Shown piece by piece: positions 41,388-51,593 of a DNA stretch of 64,000 nucleotides. Where the stretch lies: assembly GCF_029227915.1 (NCBI RefSeq), contig NC_079882.1, positions 25,673,001 to 25,737,000 of the forward strand, written 5' to 3'. Source of the stretch: Hydractinia symbiolongicarpus. Its lineage: Eukaryota; Cnidaria; Hydrozoa; Anthoathecata; Hydractiniidae. Positions within the stretch are counted from its first letter, which is position 1. Every line of letters begins with the position of its first letter. The notes under the pieces were generated by a model. That model was not told where the DNA came from. It was given only the letters and a program-made list of their open reading frames with translations, and did no database searches. The translations under genes were made by a program, and so were the position numbers.

Positions 41388-42440
41388 TTCTGCACAACAA
41401 GTATTTTTCTTGTTTTATTGCCTGGTATTCAAAAGAGGAATAAATTTTACGTTTGTTACAATCGATATGATGTGTATAAAATCTAGGAGAATGGAAAATG
41501 GATACCCCTAGACACAATACATTATACAATCTTTTTGTCAGCATACCTTATTGACAGAATTTTTAGTTATTTAAGTCAAATTGCTAGAACTTTTGTTCAA
41601 TTCCTTAAAAAATAATCAGCTTTGTACTTTAATAACTATAAAAAATTAAGAATAATTCTTTTCCCTTAAAAAATTTTACTGAACTAAAGCTTTGACAGCT
41701 GTGAGCATTTGGTTTAATTTTTCCACGGGCAAATAAAACGGTAACACCAAGTGATTGTAGCTACTTGCGGCTACCAAATCAAAGCATCCATAACAAACAA
41801 TTTGGATAGATTGAGTCCATCTGCTATTACCTCTGACTAAATCACATGTATAATCATGAAAGAATTCAAAATATTTTTTAATTGTAACAGATTGTTAACA
41901 TTTGTTGTTTGGGTGTTCTTTAAAACATTCTTTTTTCTTTCAAGGGAAAGCATGATCCTTTGTTTTTATTCATTCATCTAAATAAAACCAGGTCGTTATT
42001 CTAACTTTGAAGTTAAAAAATTAAAATTCACTGTGTTTGAGAAATGTTTTGATTTTTGATTTTCAATTGCTTGGTCGTGTCACAGCTAGGAGGCTAAAAA
42101 GAAAACAAAGAGAAGGCGCGGCTTGAAAAATATCATGCATTTAATTACGACTTTTATAAAAATAAATAAAAATTGTTGACAGAATTTTTGCGATGACGTA
42201 GCTGTAAAAATATCTACCAAAATTTAAATTGGAGAAGATTAACTGTAACTTCTGGCCTAGTTTGGAGAAAAAAATTATTGGGTGTGAATTTTTTACTAAT
42301 AAAGTTGTGAGAAAAAAAATATATTACACCTATTACTGTGAGTGCATCATTGACTTTGACACATACTATATACCTGTACTAAAGCGCTCCACCTGGATGT
42401 GTGACACTGTTTACCTATCGCTCAACCTGGTGTTCAACAG
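41388..42440. other. GPCR upstream region, AT-rich
   Basis: No TATA box or exon can be assigned. AATTTTTCCACGGGCAAAT at 41716 recalls the Helitron-like terminal word without its hairpin. Confidence 0.35.
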
Positions 42441-42441
42441 T

Positions 42442-42469
42442 TGATTACTGGTTGCTTGACCAGTAATCA
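42442..42469. repeat. Perfect 11 bp hairpin followed by T run
   Basis: TGATTACTGGT / ACCAGTAATCA arms enclose TGCTTG and are followed by GGCTTTTTTG. It looks like a bacterial terminator by shape, but the setting is eukaryotic. Confidence 0.6.
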
Positions 42470-42773
42470 GGCTTTTTTGTTCGTTTACGATACTAAATTT
42501 TGTCGAACGAAGCAATATGTTTATTAAATTTAGACAAAAAAATATTTTAGTATAATAACCATTGCTTTGCTTAACAGGCTTATTTATTAACTGTAACACT
42601 GCTAAACTTTTGAAGACAAAAAACATGACCTAATAAATAAATTACTTGTTCGAGGCGTGTCTTAGTAAAGTATCTTAATTTGACTATTGTGTTTAAAGAA
42701 CAAAATTAAAAAAAATAATGCACAAAAACCCTCCTCCTGTTTGTGTAATTTTGAGCTGTGGTAAATAAATTTC

Positions 42774-42985
42774 TTAAGGCCGGTCAATAAAAAGTGTTGA
42801 ACAACAATTGTGCAACAGTCGCACAGCAGTTAATCGCCGTTCCCACTTTAAAACACATGCTGTAACTACAACAAAGTGATGTAAGAGATGTTGCACAACA
42901 AAGTAGTACAAAAGATGTTGCACCAATGTTGCAGAGATATTTTTCTATCTCCATAACAGTTGCACAAAAATTACTGACTCTAATC
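42774..42985. repeat. Dispersed repeat with GTTGCACAAC words
   Basis: Second copy of the family at 36831. It begins TTAAGGCCGGT and contains GTTGTGCAACAG...GATGTTGCACAACAAAG. Confidence 0.45.
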
Positions 42986-45252
42986 TATGGTGGCCATGAG
43001 ATGTTTGAAATATTAACGACATCCTTTAGGAACGTAACAGAAACATATCATTAAATTTGAACGACTCCGTCAAAAGATTGATTTCAAGATCGAAATACTT
43101 TAGCAGTCCTAGCATATTAGTTATAAAAAATGTCCCAGGAAAAACGTGATCTGACTAGAGCTACTATAAGCAAATCAAGGTAATATATACCCTGTGTACA
43201 ACTATTGGGAACGGGGAGTTAGGCTAAGAATGATGTCAGATGGCTTAAGCAGACATACACAAAGGTCGTTGTGGAAATTGAGCTTACAGAAGATTGGGTA
43301 ACAATAGATTCCATCAGCAGCAGCAGCAGCAGTAACAACACAAAAATGCACCAGATAGTTATCCGTACCAAAAGTAAGTTTGGCTTGGTACAAATTAGTT
43401 CATCTCTTACTACCGACCAAGTCACATGCAAAACAAATTTTAAAAAAAATCACAATTCTTTTTTTAACCTAACTATTAACAATTGTTGTTAGCGCGTTCT
43501 CTTTTTCTTTCTTTTAAACTTTATTCACCGTATAAAATTTATTAATTTGTACCGAATCGTTATTCTAATAAAAGCGAATTCCAATAACAAGTTAAATATA
43601 TTCTTTTTTTAATTCTTTCATGAAAATAATTAAAATTGCCATATGTTATTATTTTTATTTTTTATCATTTTTACTCGGTCAAATCAAATTAAAAGAGACA
43701 ATGAATTCACAAAGCCCAAACTAGATTGCTTATAAACGTAAAAATACCTGATATAGCTTCATAATATTTAATTTTCGGTCGCCCTTGAAGATTTCAAATA
43801 TTTCAATAAACGATTCCTAACCCTTTTTAAAGCAAATTATTTTTTTTTGTTTATATATTCTTATAGACACATTGTTTTGAAATTTGTATTTCTTTTATTT
43901 GCTAACCCTCAAAATAATTGAAAAAATAATGAAATTTTGCTATAGGTCATCGCTGAAATAAAAACAAAAAGGGCGACGATACAAGAAAAATAAAATAAAA
44001 TAAAATAGTAACTATATAATTATAATAGAAATAATGAGCTCTCGTGCATGTTTTGGACGAATGGAGAGTAAGAAATTGTTCAATGTGCTGCTTGTTCAAA
44101 TGTTTTGCATTAAAAAAAAACTTCTCGTGTAACTTCTTTTCGTGTGACTTAAGGTTCAGATTTTTGAGTATCATTTAAGGTTAAGTGCTAAGAAAAATAT
44201 TATGTGGAAAATCAAAAACTTGACGTCAAATGATGACGTCATCATAAAATCCTTAGAATAGACAAGACTATCAGTTTTGAGGTGTCCCTAAAAGGCTCGG
44301 CGCCTCAATGGTGTTAATCTTGTCGAGAGAGGCAGTTCATATAATTAAGGGTAACACGCGTCCAAAAGTTATTATACAATTAATATCACTAATGGTAAGA
44401 CCAAAAAACAAATGTAAAAGAATTCATGCACAATGTTTTACCATCCCTTTTTTAACTGTTTCACATCCTCGACCCTAGGGTCTTTTGGCCCTATTCCATT
44501 ATTACGAAGCAGCTACGCGTTTATTAAAGAGAACCAGCCTAGTATCTCAGAACCAGGCTGGTTGTATACATTAGAGATTATTACATATCCTGCAATCAAT
44601 GATATTTGATAGTAGATGCTAGATAAATTTAACTTCCATGCGACTGAAGAAAATAACTCCTTTATTGAAAATTTAAATTTGTTACGAAAGTCCAATGCTC
44701 CACTAACCCACGTCTATTAACCGTATACTGTATACAATCAAAAAACACAAAAAATGCTCGCTGATATACGCAAAATCTTCAATCAACAACAACCTACTCG
44801 TTGCTTTATTTTCGATTTATTCTGATTATATGCAAAATAAATAATTCAAGTCTTCGATTGTTTACTTTATCTATCAAATGTTTGTTTGTACACTTTGATA
44901 GAAAAAGACAGATTGTAGCACAAATACAGTCGAACATCGCTGGTTAGTACGTTCCATTGTGTTTTAAAAGGTTTTCTTAAAGTCATGCTAGTGCTTCGTC
45001 CCAGGGTTTGGTGTCAGAGGCGCTATCGCTTACTTGACGACCGGCTGTTAGTGTCAACAACTCGTGGAAATGAGAGGTTGCTATACAAGCGTTAAGATTC
45101 AAGTCATTTCATGACATTTTCGTACCTTTCTTAAAAATATTTGTCATAACGGAGTGGAAAATAAGTGCACTGGTTTAAAACTTTACTATCCTCACCCTTT
45201 CTCTTGGCCCCTGAGCCGTGCCGCTATCACATTAATCAAAAATGCAAAATGC
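42986..45252. other. Intergenic, AT-rich
   Basis: Includes a short (CAG)n run at about 43314-43332 and ATGATGACGTCATCAT at about 44229-44244. No supported gene. An imperfect inverted repeat (ACCAGCCTAG...CCAGGCTGGT) lies at about 44533-44563. Confidence 0.4.
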
Positions 45253-45288
45253 CCTGGGTACGATGGCTCTGAGGGGTCACACTTCTGT

Positions 45289-45815
45289 CATAACTTTTTT
45301 TTACTTCTGCACTTTTTTTCAAAATACTTCTGCAATTTTACTTCTGCAATTTTTTTGAAAATAATTCTGCAATTTTACTTCTGCAATTTTTTTTTAAAAT
45401 ACTTCTGCAATTTTACTTCTGCAATTTTTTTTTAAAATACTTCTGCAATTTTACTTCTGCAATTTTTTTGAAAATAATTCTGCAATTTTTTTTTAAAATA
45501 CTTCTGCAATTTTACTTCTGCACTTTTTTTTTAAAATACTTCTGCAATTTTTTTTTAAAATACTTCTGCAATTTTACTTCTGCACTTTTTTTTTAAAATA
45601 CTTCTGCAATTTTTTTTTAAAATACTTCTGCAATTTTACTTCTGCAATTTTTTTGAAAATAATTCTGCAATTTTACTTCTGCAATTTTTTTGAAAATAAT
45701 TCTGCAATTTTTTTTTAAAATACTTCTGCAATTTTACTTCTGAAATTTTTTTGAAAATAATTCTGCAATTTTTTTTTAAAATACTTCTGCAATTTTACTT
45801 CTGCACATTTTTTAA
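45289..45815. repeat. Subterminal tandem array of the integrase transposon (left)
   Basis: About 30 units of the word ACTTCTGCAATTTT, often alternating with TTTTTAAAATACTTCTGC. A shorter, inverted array is at the other end. Such arrays can be transposase-binding sites (inference). Confidence 0.9.
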
Positions 45816-46166
45816 AAAACTTTTAGGAAGGAACTTTATTTAAATATGGCGGATATAAACAGGTCGTAAAATGCAAATATTTTAGTGCAATATGTTAGCT
45901 AGGCCCCAGCCCGAAGAAATTGTAGTTATTAAAATAAAGTTTACTTTAGTCCTCAAAGTTTTGGTGAAATAAATATTTTTTGATAATATCTTTTGTTGCT
46001 TGTTAGTTTTTTGGAAGGTTAAAGGTTATATAGACGCTAGCTAGCTATTTGTGTGGACCTAATGGGATGGCTTTTTATAAAAATGTGAACATAAACAACG
46101 TTTAACTGTACTAAAATTGGTGCCTTGGGCAAACTGTATTATTATTTTTATTTTTAGTGTAAATCA

Positions 46167-46547
46167 ATGGAAAATATTTTAAAGAATACCATTAGAACAG
46201 AAATCAAATCATTTATGGATTCAGAAAATACAAATAATGAAAGAAAAGAAGACTAAAAAGAGAAGGGTCCACGAAAAACAGAACAAAGACCAGGACAACT
46301 GTTATCCAAAATTCGAGCAAAGTCATCTGAAAGTGGAAGTTCACAATATTCTAGTCGACCCTCCAAAAAGTACAAAAAGTTACAACTTAAGTATGAGAGA
46401 TATGATAACCTAATTAACGAATTCAAAGTGGTAAGGCTAAAAGATGGAGGAGGCCCAAGATTCGTTGATGTGGAACAAGAAACTCCTATATCATTTCAAG
46501 AAATAAAGGAACTAGCTAAAAACCTTTACTTTGATGATAACAACTGA
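46167..46547 (+). pseudogene. Accessory ORF of the integrase transposon (one premature stop)
   Basis: From ATG 46167 the frame reads 127 codons to TGA 46545-46547 with a single internal TAA at 46254. The second half, rich in Lys/Ser/Tyr, ends with a compact motif YDNLINEFKVVRLKDGGG, then PRFVDVE and an acidic amphipathic helix (EIKELAKNLYF). The G-G-G-x-R-F core followed by a helix ending in LYF/LFF looks like a small conserved domain that I believe recurs in multicopy proteins of aquatic animals, but I cannot name it. The ORF converges on the transposase, so the element appears to carry two genes. Confidence 0.55.
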
Positions 46548-46917
46548 CCATGATGACATTTTTTATAATTAGGGAAATACCAATCAGTTTATTTACATGC
46601 TTTTGTTTTATTTTTAACTTCTTTTGTGGTATGTAGACATCCTTCTTTCTTTATATATTACTCACTAAGCTTTACTACGGTTTACTATGTCCTAATATCA
46701 GTACAAAAATGGGTACGAGAGTATAGTTATGTTGCCAAAAAAGGATTTGTTATTTTGTTAAGATCTATTTGTTTTTACGATTGCTGTGTTTGTTGTATAT
46801 ATATGACTCACATTTATTTTGGTTTACTAGAGATGTAAAAATTACTTATTGTATGAACTTTTTAAGGAAAAAAAAGCAATAAGAAAACAAAAAATGTTTA
46901 TATTTTGTTCAAGTGTA

Positions 46918-48055
46918 TTATGAGAAATCATCAATCTTTTCAATAAGATAAAAACACAAATGTAGTGCCTCCTTTGGATTTTGTGGTTGAGCGATACCAT
47001 CGCGATTCATAAAATGCTCTGCAAACTCCTGAAACTCGTACGAGAAATCACAAAGCTCATTTTCAGCGACCGATTGGAATTCATTAACTTCCTGCGGATT
47101 CACGTTTTGTAAACAATCCTCTGCGTCAAACAAATGAGGAAGGAAAAACATAGAATCGGAAGGACCACTTGGTCCACCATTATTGCTTTTTGAGATTAAA
47201 TGTGAGTTCCATTCCTCAAAAATTTGAATTTAAATCACTTCGAATCAATGGCATAAAACAATATCGAATACAGTCCAATATAACTGGATCGGAAGTAAAA
47301 AGCGTGTCTGAGTCAGCTAAATCCCGGAAAAAATGCCGCCACCACCCAATACGATCCCGTTGTAACATGGCCCAAAATGACTCAATTCTCTGGTTCTGTG
47401 GCGATGTTGTTATACTGAAAGATTCATCAGTGTCTGCGCCTGAGAGTGATCTCAAGTAAACGTGAAGGCACTCGATGAGTGCATGTTTAGTTCCATCATC
47501 TGCTTTAATTATCAAAGGAAGTCCTTTCAAATTTAAAACGGCATCTAAATAGTATCCAGCGATAACTTCGAGCAGTTTATTAGTGGTCCCTACTTTAAGC
47601 CAAATTATTTTGCGTGAAAAGCCGTCAATACAATCATGAATGCTAAAACCATACGGCTTAAGATTATCGTGGCCATCATTGTGCCAGATATAATTTGGGC
47701 CTCGAGCTCGGTATGCTCTTCGACGAAGGCGCCGTCTCTTTCTCCTATTTACTCCCTCTGGATCAAAATACCTTATTGCTAGCCTAACATTATCTCGTCT
47801 GCAGATTATGCCTTTTGACGTTAAACATCTATGAATGCGACGATAGCCCAGCTCAGCTCCACTACCATCCAGTTGCTCCTTCACAGCCTGCATCACATCT
47901 GTGTGTTGAATTCTAATACTTGCCAAGGGCTTTTTTCTCATACCATAAAGACGAAACCATCTTTTTAATGTCGATAAACTAGTTTTATAGTTATGATGTA
48001 TACGAAGGAATTTTAGTATCTCTAGGTATGTGATTGAAATAAACCTTAATAGCAT
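46918..48055 (-). pseudogene. Integrase-core (rve-type) transposase, frameshifted
   Basis: Met at 48055. An HTH-like segment (SLSTLKRWFRLYGMRKKP, residues 26-43) precedes a basic linker (RRKRRRLRRR) and an integrase core: WHNDGHDNLKPYGF (D127), IHDCIDGFSRKIIWLK, IIKADDGTK (D186/187) and QNQRIESFW (E225), giving the D,D,E triad. The frame stops at about 47216 after NSNF but continues one frame over (FEEWNSHLISKSNNGGPSG) into the 77-residue stretch at 46918-47151, so a one-frame slip separates the C-terminal domain. A second slip near the start (IKVYFN lies in another frame) may have cost the N-terminus. The enzyme would cut and join the TIRs. Confidence 0.8.
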
Positions 48056-48120
48056 CCTTCACGCTTTTCATGACGGTCTAGTGAATAAGGAGATACTAGA
48101 CAACTGATTAATAACGCCAA

Positions 48121-48278
48121 TCGTGAGTTAGATAATTAAAAAAAAAATGCAAAAGTGAAAAAAGAAAATTGCTGAAGTAAAAAAAAAAAAAAAAATTGCA
48201 GAATTGAAAAAAAATTTGCAGAAGTGAAAAAAAAATTTCAGAAGTGAAAAAAAAGTTAACAGAAGTGAAAAATACTTT
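48121..48278. repeat. Subterminal array of the integrase transposon (right)
   Basis: Inverted counterpart of the left array (GCAGAAGTGAAAAAAA and AATTGCAGAATTG units), about 160 bp. Confidence 0.85.
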
Positions 48279-48308
48279 ACAGAAGTGTGACCCCTCAGAG
48301 CCATCGTA

Positions 48309-48666
48309 CCTGGGAACGAAGTTGATGCCTGAACTTTTATTAATTGACAAGAATAGCAACACATTAATGTTAATTTTCACGGATACCAAATTCCACTAAA
48401 TTTCGCAAAATTCGAAAAATTTCTTAAAAATAAGTACTCGTGAAAAACTCATAAAAATTTGTCGGCAAAATAAATCTGTAAATATTTTTATCTGGCAGAA
48501 ATATTATTCTAGAGAGTTTCATAAAAACACTCAGATTGTAGAAATCACAATTGCTTGTTCCAACCGGTCCCTTATCGTTTTTTAAGGGAATCCACCTTCA
48601 GAAGAGTTTAGTCCTCAAGATTAAATAGTTTTGTTTTTTCTGGAATACGCTAAGGGTTAGCAAATA
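48309..48666. other. Short spacer between two DNA transposons
   Basis: 358 bp of AT-rich DNA without features. It includes the CCTGGG (48309-48314) and TA (48665-48666) duplications. Confidence 0.6.
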
Positions 48667-48760
48667 CAGTAGAGTCTCCATAACTCGAACAGCCACGGGG
48701 AAAAGGAAATCGTTCGAGTTATGGAGACATTCGAGTTGTAGAGGTTTTCAACTTTTAGCG
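48667..48760. repeat. Left TIR and subterminal repeats of Tigger
   Basis: Starts CAGTAGAGTCTCC. It contains TCGAGTTATGGAGAC and TTCGAGTTGTAGAGG, inverted partners of the right end. Confidence 0.85.
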
Positions 48761-48885
48761 CAATATCCTCCCTTTACGTGGACCAGCTGGATAAAAACGT
48801 TATATTTAATCTTAAGTCTAACTTTAAGGGGGCTATTAGGTTAATGAAAGTCAAAACAATACACTTTTAATGAATTTTTTAATGT

Positions 48886-51204
48886 TTATTTAGAAAAGAA
48901 GTCGGTGATAACTGTTTGCTTACAACTCATATCAAAATCTTTGGCGATATTACGATTCAAGTCCCTCAGGGAAGCTATCATTTCTTCTCCAAAATGTGAA
49001 AAAATACTCAAGTCTTCGAGGACGTTGATAGCTGTACGCACTTGCTCGGCCGTCGGTCTTGTGATCTTATCTTCTTCCTCCTTGTCTTCTTCGTCGACCT
49101 CTTCTAATTCTTCGTCTTGAGTCCCAGTGATCTCAGCAATGATGTCAGCAGTCTTCAGACGCCCATGGGATGTACTGACTTCAATGTCAAAATCAATGAA
49201 ATCTTCAGTTGATAAGTCAGGATCAATGTGGTCAGGAAACCTTCGTTTTATGTAAGAGAGTTCAGCATCGAGGGTTGGAATTGGGTCTTCTTCTACTTCG
49301 CTGGTTAAACTTTTAAAAGGGTCGTCATCTTCGTTGATCGCTCTTTCTGCATCCTTTTGGGAAATTCCTGATTTTCGAAAGCAATTGGTGAATGTTTTGT
49401 TGGAAACATCATCCCATGTTTTCCTTAGCATGTACATAGCTGCAAGAATCGAGAACTTCGGAGTCGATTTTTCCTCGTCCAAGGCTTTTATCAATTTCCG
49501 CACTGCTAGCGATCGATATTTTGCTTTCAGGGCGCGGATAATTCCTTGGTCCATAGGTTGGGTTCGGGACGTGGTATTTGGAGGAAGAAAGATCAATTCT
49601 ACCCATTCCAGGTTTTCAACATGAGGATGTGCGGTACAATTGTCAATAATCAAAGCAATTTTTCGCTTAGAGACAGAGAATTTTCGATCAAGCTCGCGTA
49701 CCCACTCTTCGAACAGCTCTCCAGACATCCAACTCTTCTTTTGCGAACGGTATCGACAGGGTAGTGTTTTGACACCTTTAAAGCAACGAGGGTTGGCGGA
49801 CTTGCCGATTACAAATATTGGCAATCGTTCCCCCAAGGCATTACCAGCAGCTAAACCAGTAAGTCTAACTTTGCTGTGTTTTCCTCCAGAACACTTATCA
49901 CCTTTCATATGCAAAGTTTTATTGGGAAGGCATTGAAAGAAAAGCCCGAATTCGTCGGCGTTAAAAATGTCTTCCAGAGGATAGCGGGAGAGAATGGTTG
50001 GTAATGTTGTCTCCGACCATGGCGCTGTCATTTCCTCAGTGACGGACCGTGATTCTCCAGCGATGGTTTTGAAGGATACTCCATACCTGAAAGGAATAGA
50101 TGAGAAAAACGTTTATCTCTGTAGTTGTGACTAGTGTAGATGGAGCTTTACATTTTGTTTGATTCGAATCATGGAATTCTAAATTTAGAATGCCATGGCC
50201 ATGATTCGAATAGAAAACATTCGATTGTTACCATGTTTTGATTTGTGAAAGAATTCGAATAGAAAAAGATTCGATTTTTACCAAGTTTCGAAGTTTTGAC
50301 GAGTGAAAGAAAGCATGGAAGCCATGAAAGTCCAACAAGTCAAAAGATTAACAGACATTATTTGTTGTATAGAACTTCCTATCATTAAACTTATTACGTA
50401 CGAAATCGACGCTTTTGTCATGGGGTATCATGTTTATAAAAGTAATTGGACACCCTCTGTTGGAGATGAATTTTATGGTTTCATGGAACCAACAAATAAA
50501 ATGGATAAATATGCAGTTGCAGTCAAGAAAAATAATGGAGAAATCATTGGACATCTACCACTAGGAAAGTCAGGACGCTTTGCAAAAGTCATATTTTACT
50601 TTCTGAAGAATGACAGCTTCAATGTTTGCAAAATAACAATTACTGGAAAGTCATTGAATACTGGTGATGGATTAGGGATGAAAGTCCCATGCAAATTATC
50701 CTTCCTCTCTGAAAGAGAGTCTATTGATATTTTGAAAAAACAACTACCAAAGCTATTGTAACATTTTTTTAGATTTTATCTTCACGAAAATAAACAAACA
50801 AAATCTTAGTCAACTAACCTGGTTTTCCATTTAGCCATCCACCCCTGAGAAGCTTGAAATGACTCGACACCCAACGCTTCGGCAAACTCAAGAGCTTTCT
50901 CTTTCAGCATCGGGCCACTGATTGGGATATTATCACTCCTCATCATAAGTAACCATTTATGAACAGCTTTGTTCACATCTTTGAATTTTTCTGGCTTTGA
51001 TCTCTTCGATGTTTGCCCGTTGTTAAACTGCTTGTAAAGCTTTTCTTTATTTTTTTTCCAAGTTGACAGGGTGCTTGGAGAAATTTTGAACTCTTTTGCC
51101 ACATCCTTTGGCGCAGTACCCTTTTCCAACGCTTTAAGAGCTTTGTACTTGATTTTGCACGACTTATTGTCAATTCGACGCTTTGATCCTGCCACAGACG
51201 ACAT
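48886..51204 (-). CDS. Tigger transposase, two exons, 528 aa, apparently intact
   Basis: Exon 1 is 50819-51204 (Met at 51204, the ATG that fits CENP-B/Tigger N-termini) and exon 2 is 48886-50086. Donor CAG|GTTAGT and acceptor TTCCTTTCAG join Lys-Thr-Arg to Tyr-Gly-Val with matching phase, and the sum is divisible by three. Domains: CENP-B/psq HTH at about 10-60, Tc5-type HTH at about 70-128, DDE_1 core with D173 (IFNADEFG), D277 (IIDNCTAHP) and D308 (QPMDQGI). An acidic stretch follows at about 425-450 (EELEEVDEEDKEEED). The C-terminus KQTVITDFFSK fits the PCNA-binding PIP box Qxx(I/L/M)xxFF known from pogo transposases. It cuts and pastes its own element in the nucleus. Confidence 0.88.
50161..50211. 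promoter_or_regulatory. Nested palindrome upstream of the HIRAN-like ORF
   Basis: Outer arms ATTCGAATCATGG (50162-50174) and CCATGATTCGAAT (50199-50211) are perfect inverted copies. Between them lies the perfect 16 bp palindrome ATTCTAAATTTAGAAT (50176-50191). Next to it, a ~30 bp direct repeat begins TTCGAATAGAAAA (50205 and again about 50253), running down to the ATG at 50315. This could be an operator, promoter element or transposase-binding site. Confidence 0.5.
50315..50761 (+). CDS. HIRAN-like domain protein encoded inside the Tigger intron
   Basis: A complete 148 aa ORF from ATG 50315 to TAA 50761 (an upstream GTG in frame is ignored). The core VMGYHVYKSNWTPSVGDEFY, EPTNKMDKYAVAV, GEIIGHLPLGKSGRFAKVIF and MKVPCKLSF follows the HIRAN pattern (E-P-x-N-xx-D-xx-A-V-xV, then I-GH-(L/V)P). 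In HLTF and Rad5 the HIRAN domain grips 3' DNA ends at stalled forks. Small stand-alone relatives are, I believe, frequent in cnidarian predicted proteomes. Here it lies wholly within the transposase intron on the opposite strand and inside the TIRs, so it moves with the element. A role in binding transposon or fork DNA ends is a guess; the ORF itself is clear and unbroken. Confidence 0.8.
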   Translation: MEAMKVQQVKRLTDIICCIELPIIKLITYEIDAFVMGYHVYKSNWTPSVGDEFYGFMEPTNKMDKYAVAVKKNNGEIIGHLPLGKSGRFAKVIFYFLKNDSFNVCKITITGKSLNTGDGLGMKVPCKLSFLSERESIDILKKQLPKLL

Positions 51205-51399
51205 TGTTATGAGAGTGTCTTTCTTTTGAAATTCTTTAGATTTTCTCGAAAACGTTCGAAAAAGACGTTCTAAAGGTTTGGATGACGCATCATTAATCAT
51301 TCGAATTAATAATAAGGCCTGCAAAACACGTATTGACAAGATTTTTAGACCCAATTTATCAGGAAAACTGTTCGAATTTTGATTATGATGTCAGAAAAT

Positions 51400-51593
51400 T
51401 CGAGTTATGGAGAGAAAAGTCTCCAAGGGACAAAAAAATTTGTTCGAGTTAAGGGAAGATTCGAGTTATAGAGGTTCGAGTTGTAGAGGTTTTTTTATAA
51501 GAGTTTATTAGGAAATTTTCACGGTGCCAACGAATTTGTTCGAGTTAAGGAGAGATTCGAGTTATAGAGGTTCGAGTTATGGAGACTCTACTG
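51400..51593. repeat. Right TIR and subterminal repeats of Tigger
   Basis: Two direct copies of a block TTTGTTCGAGTTAAGG(G/A)AGATTCGAG, then TTATAGAGGTTCGAGTT, end in GGAGACTCTACTG. Confidence 0.85.

Larger units (their letters stand above)
45259..48308 (-). mobile_element. IS3EU-like integrase-type DNA transposon, complete ends
   Basis: The 30 bp TIRs are identical: TACGATGGCTCTGAGGGGTC and onward at 45259-45288, inverted at 48279-48308. The 6 bp duplication CCTGGG flanks both ends (45253-45258 and 48309-48314). Subterminal repeat arrays (ACTTCTGCAATTTT units) lie inside each end. Two genes face each other: a + strand accessory ORF (46167-46547) and a - strand integrase-core transposase (46918-48055). 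The 6 bp duplication and rve-type integrase suggest the eukaryotic IS3EU group; the name is an inference. Identical TIRs and an intact duplication imply a fairly recent insertion, yet both genes carry breaks. Confidence 0.85.
50087..50818 (-). other. Transposase intron hosting an antisense gene
   Basis: A 732 bp GT-AG intron of the Tigger transposase. Most of it is taken up by the oppositely oriented HIRAN-like ORF and its upstream palindromes. Confidence 0.8.
48667..51593 (-). mobile_element. Tigger (pogo-type) DNA transposon with intact transposase and an antisense HIRAN-like ORF
   Basis: The ends CAGTAGAGTCTCCATAACTC (48667) and its inverse (…GAGACTCTACTG, 51593) are flanked by TA duplications (48665-48666 and 51594-51595), as in Tc1/mariner-pogo elements. 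Both subterminal regions repeat TTCGAGTTATGGAG / TTCGAGTTATAGAGG; the right end has two ~80 bp copies. The transposase is spliced from two exons on the - strand and reads without a break. Its intron contains a + strand HIRAN-like gene. With 2,927 bp, intact ORFs and good TIRs, this could be a recently active element. Confidence 0.88.

Noticed and set aside
42442-42480. Bacterial rho-independent terminator
   Set aside because: Surroundings are clearly eukaryotic; kept only as a hairpin.
43271-43492. A 73-codon frame with a Ser run
   Set aside because: The Ser run comes from a short CAG repeat; no homology or conserved context.
45154-45435. Open frame with FFLKYFCNFTSAIF repeats
   Set aside because: Produced by the subterminal ACTTCTGCAATTTT array of the transposon.
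49334-49936. + strand open frames across the Tigger transposase
   Set aside because: Shadows of the intact - strand transposase exon, whose DDE motifs are clear.
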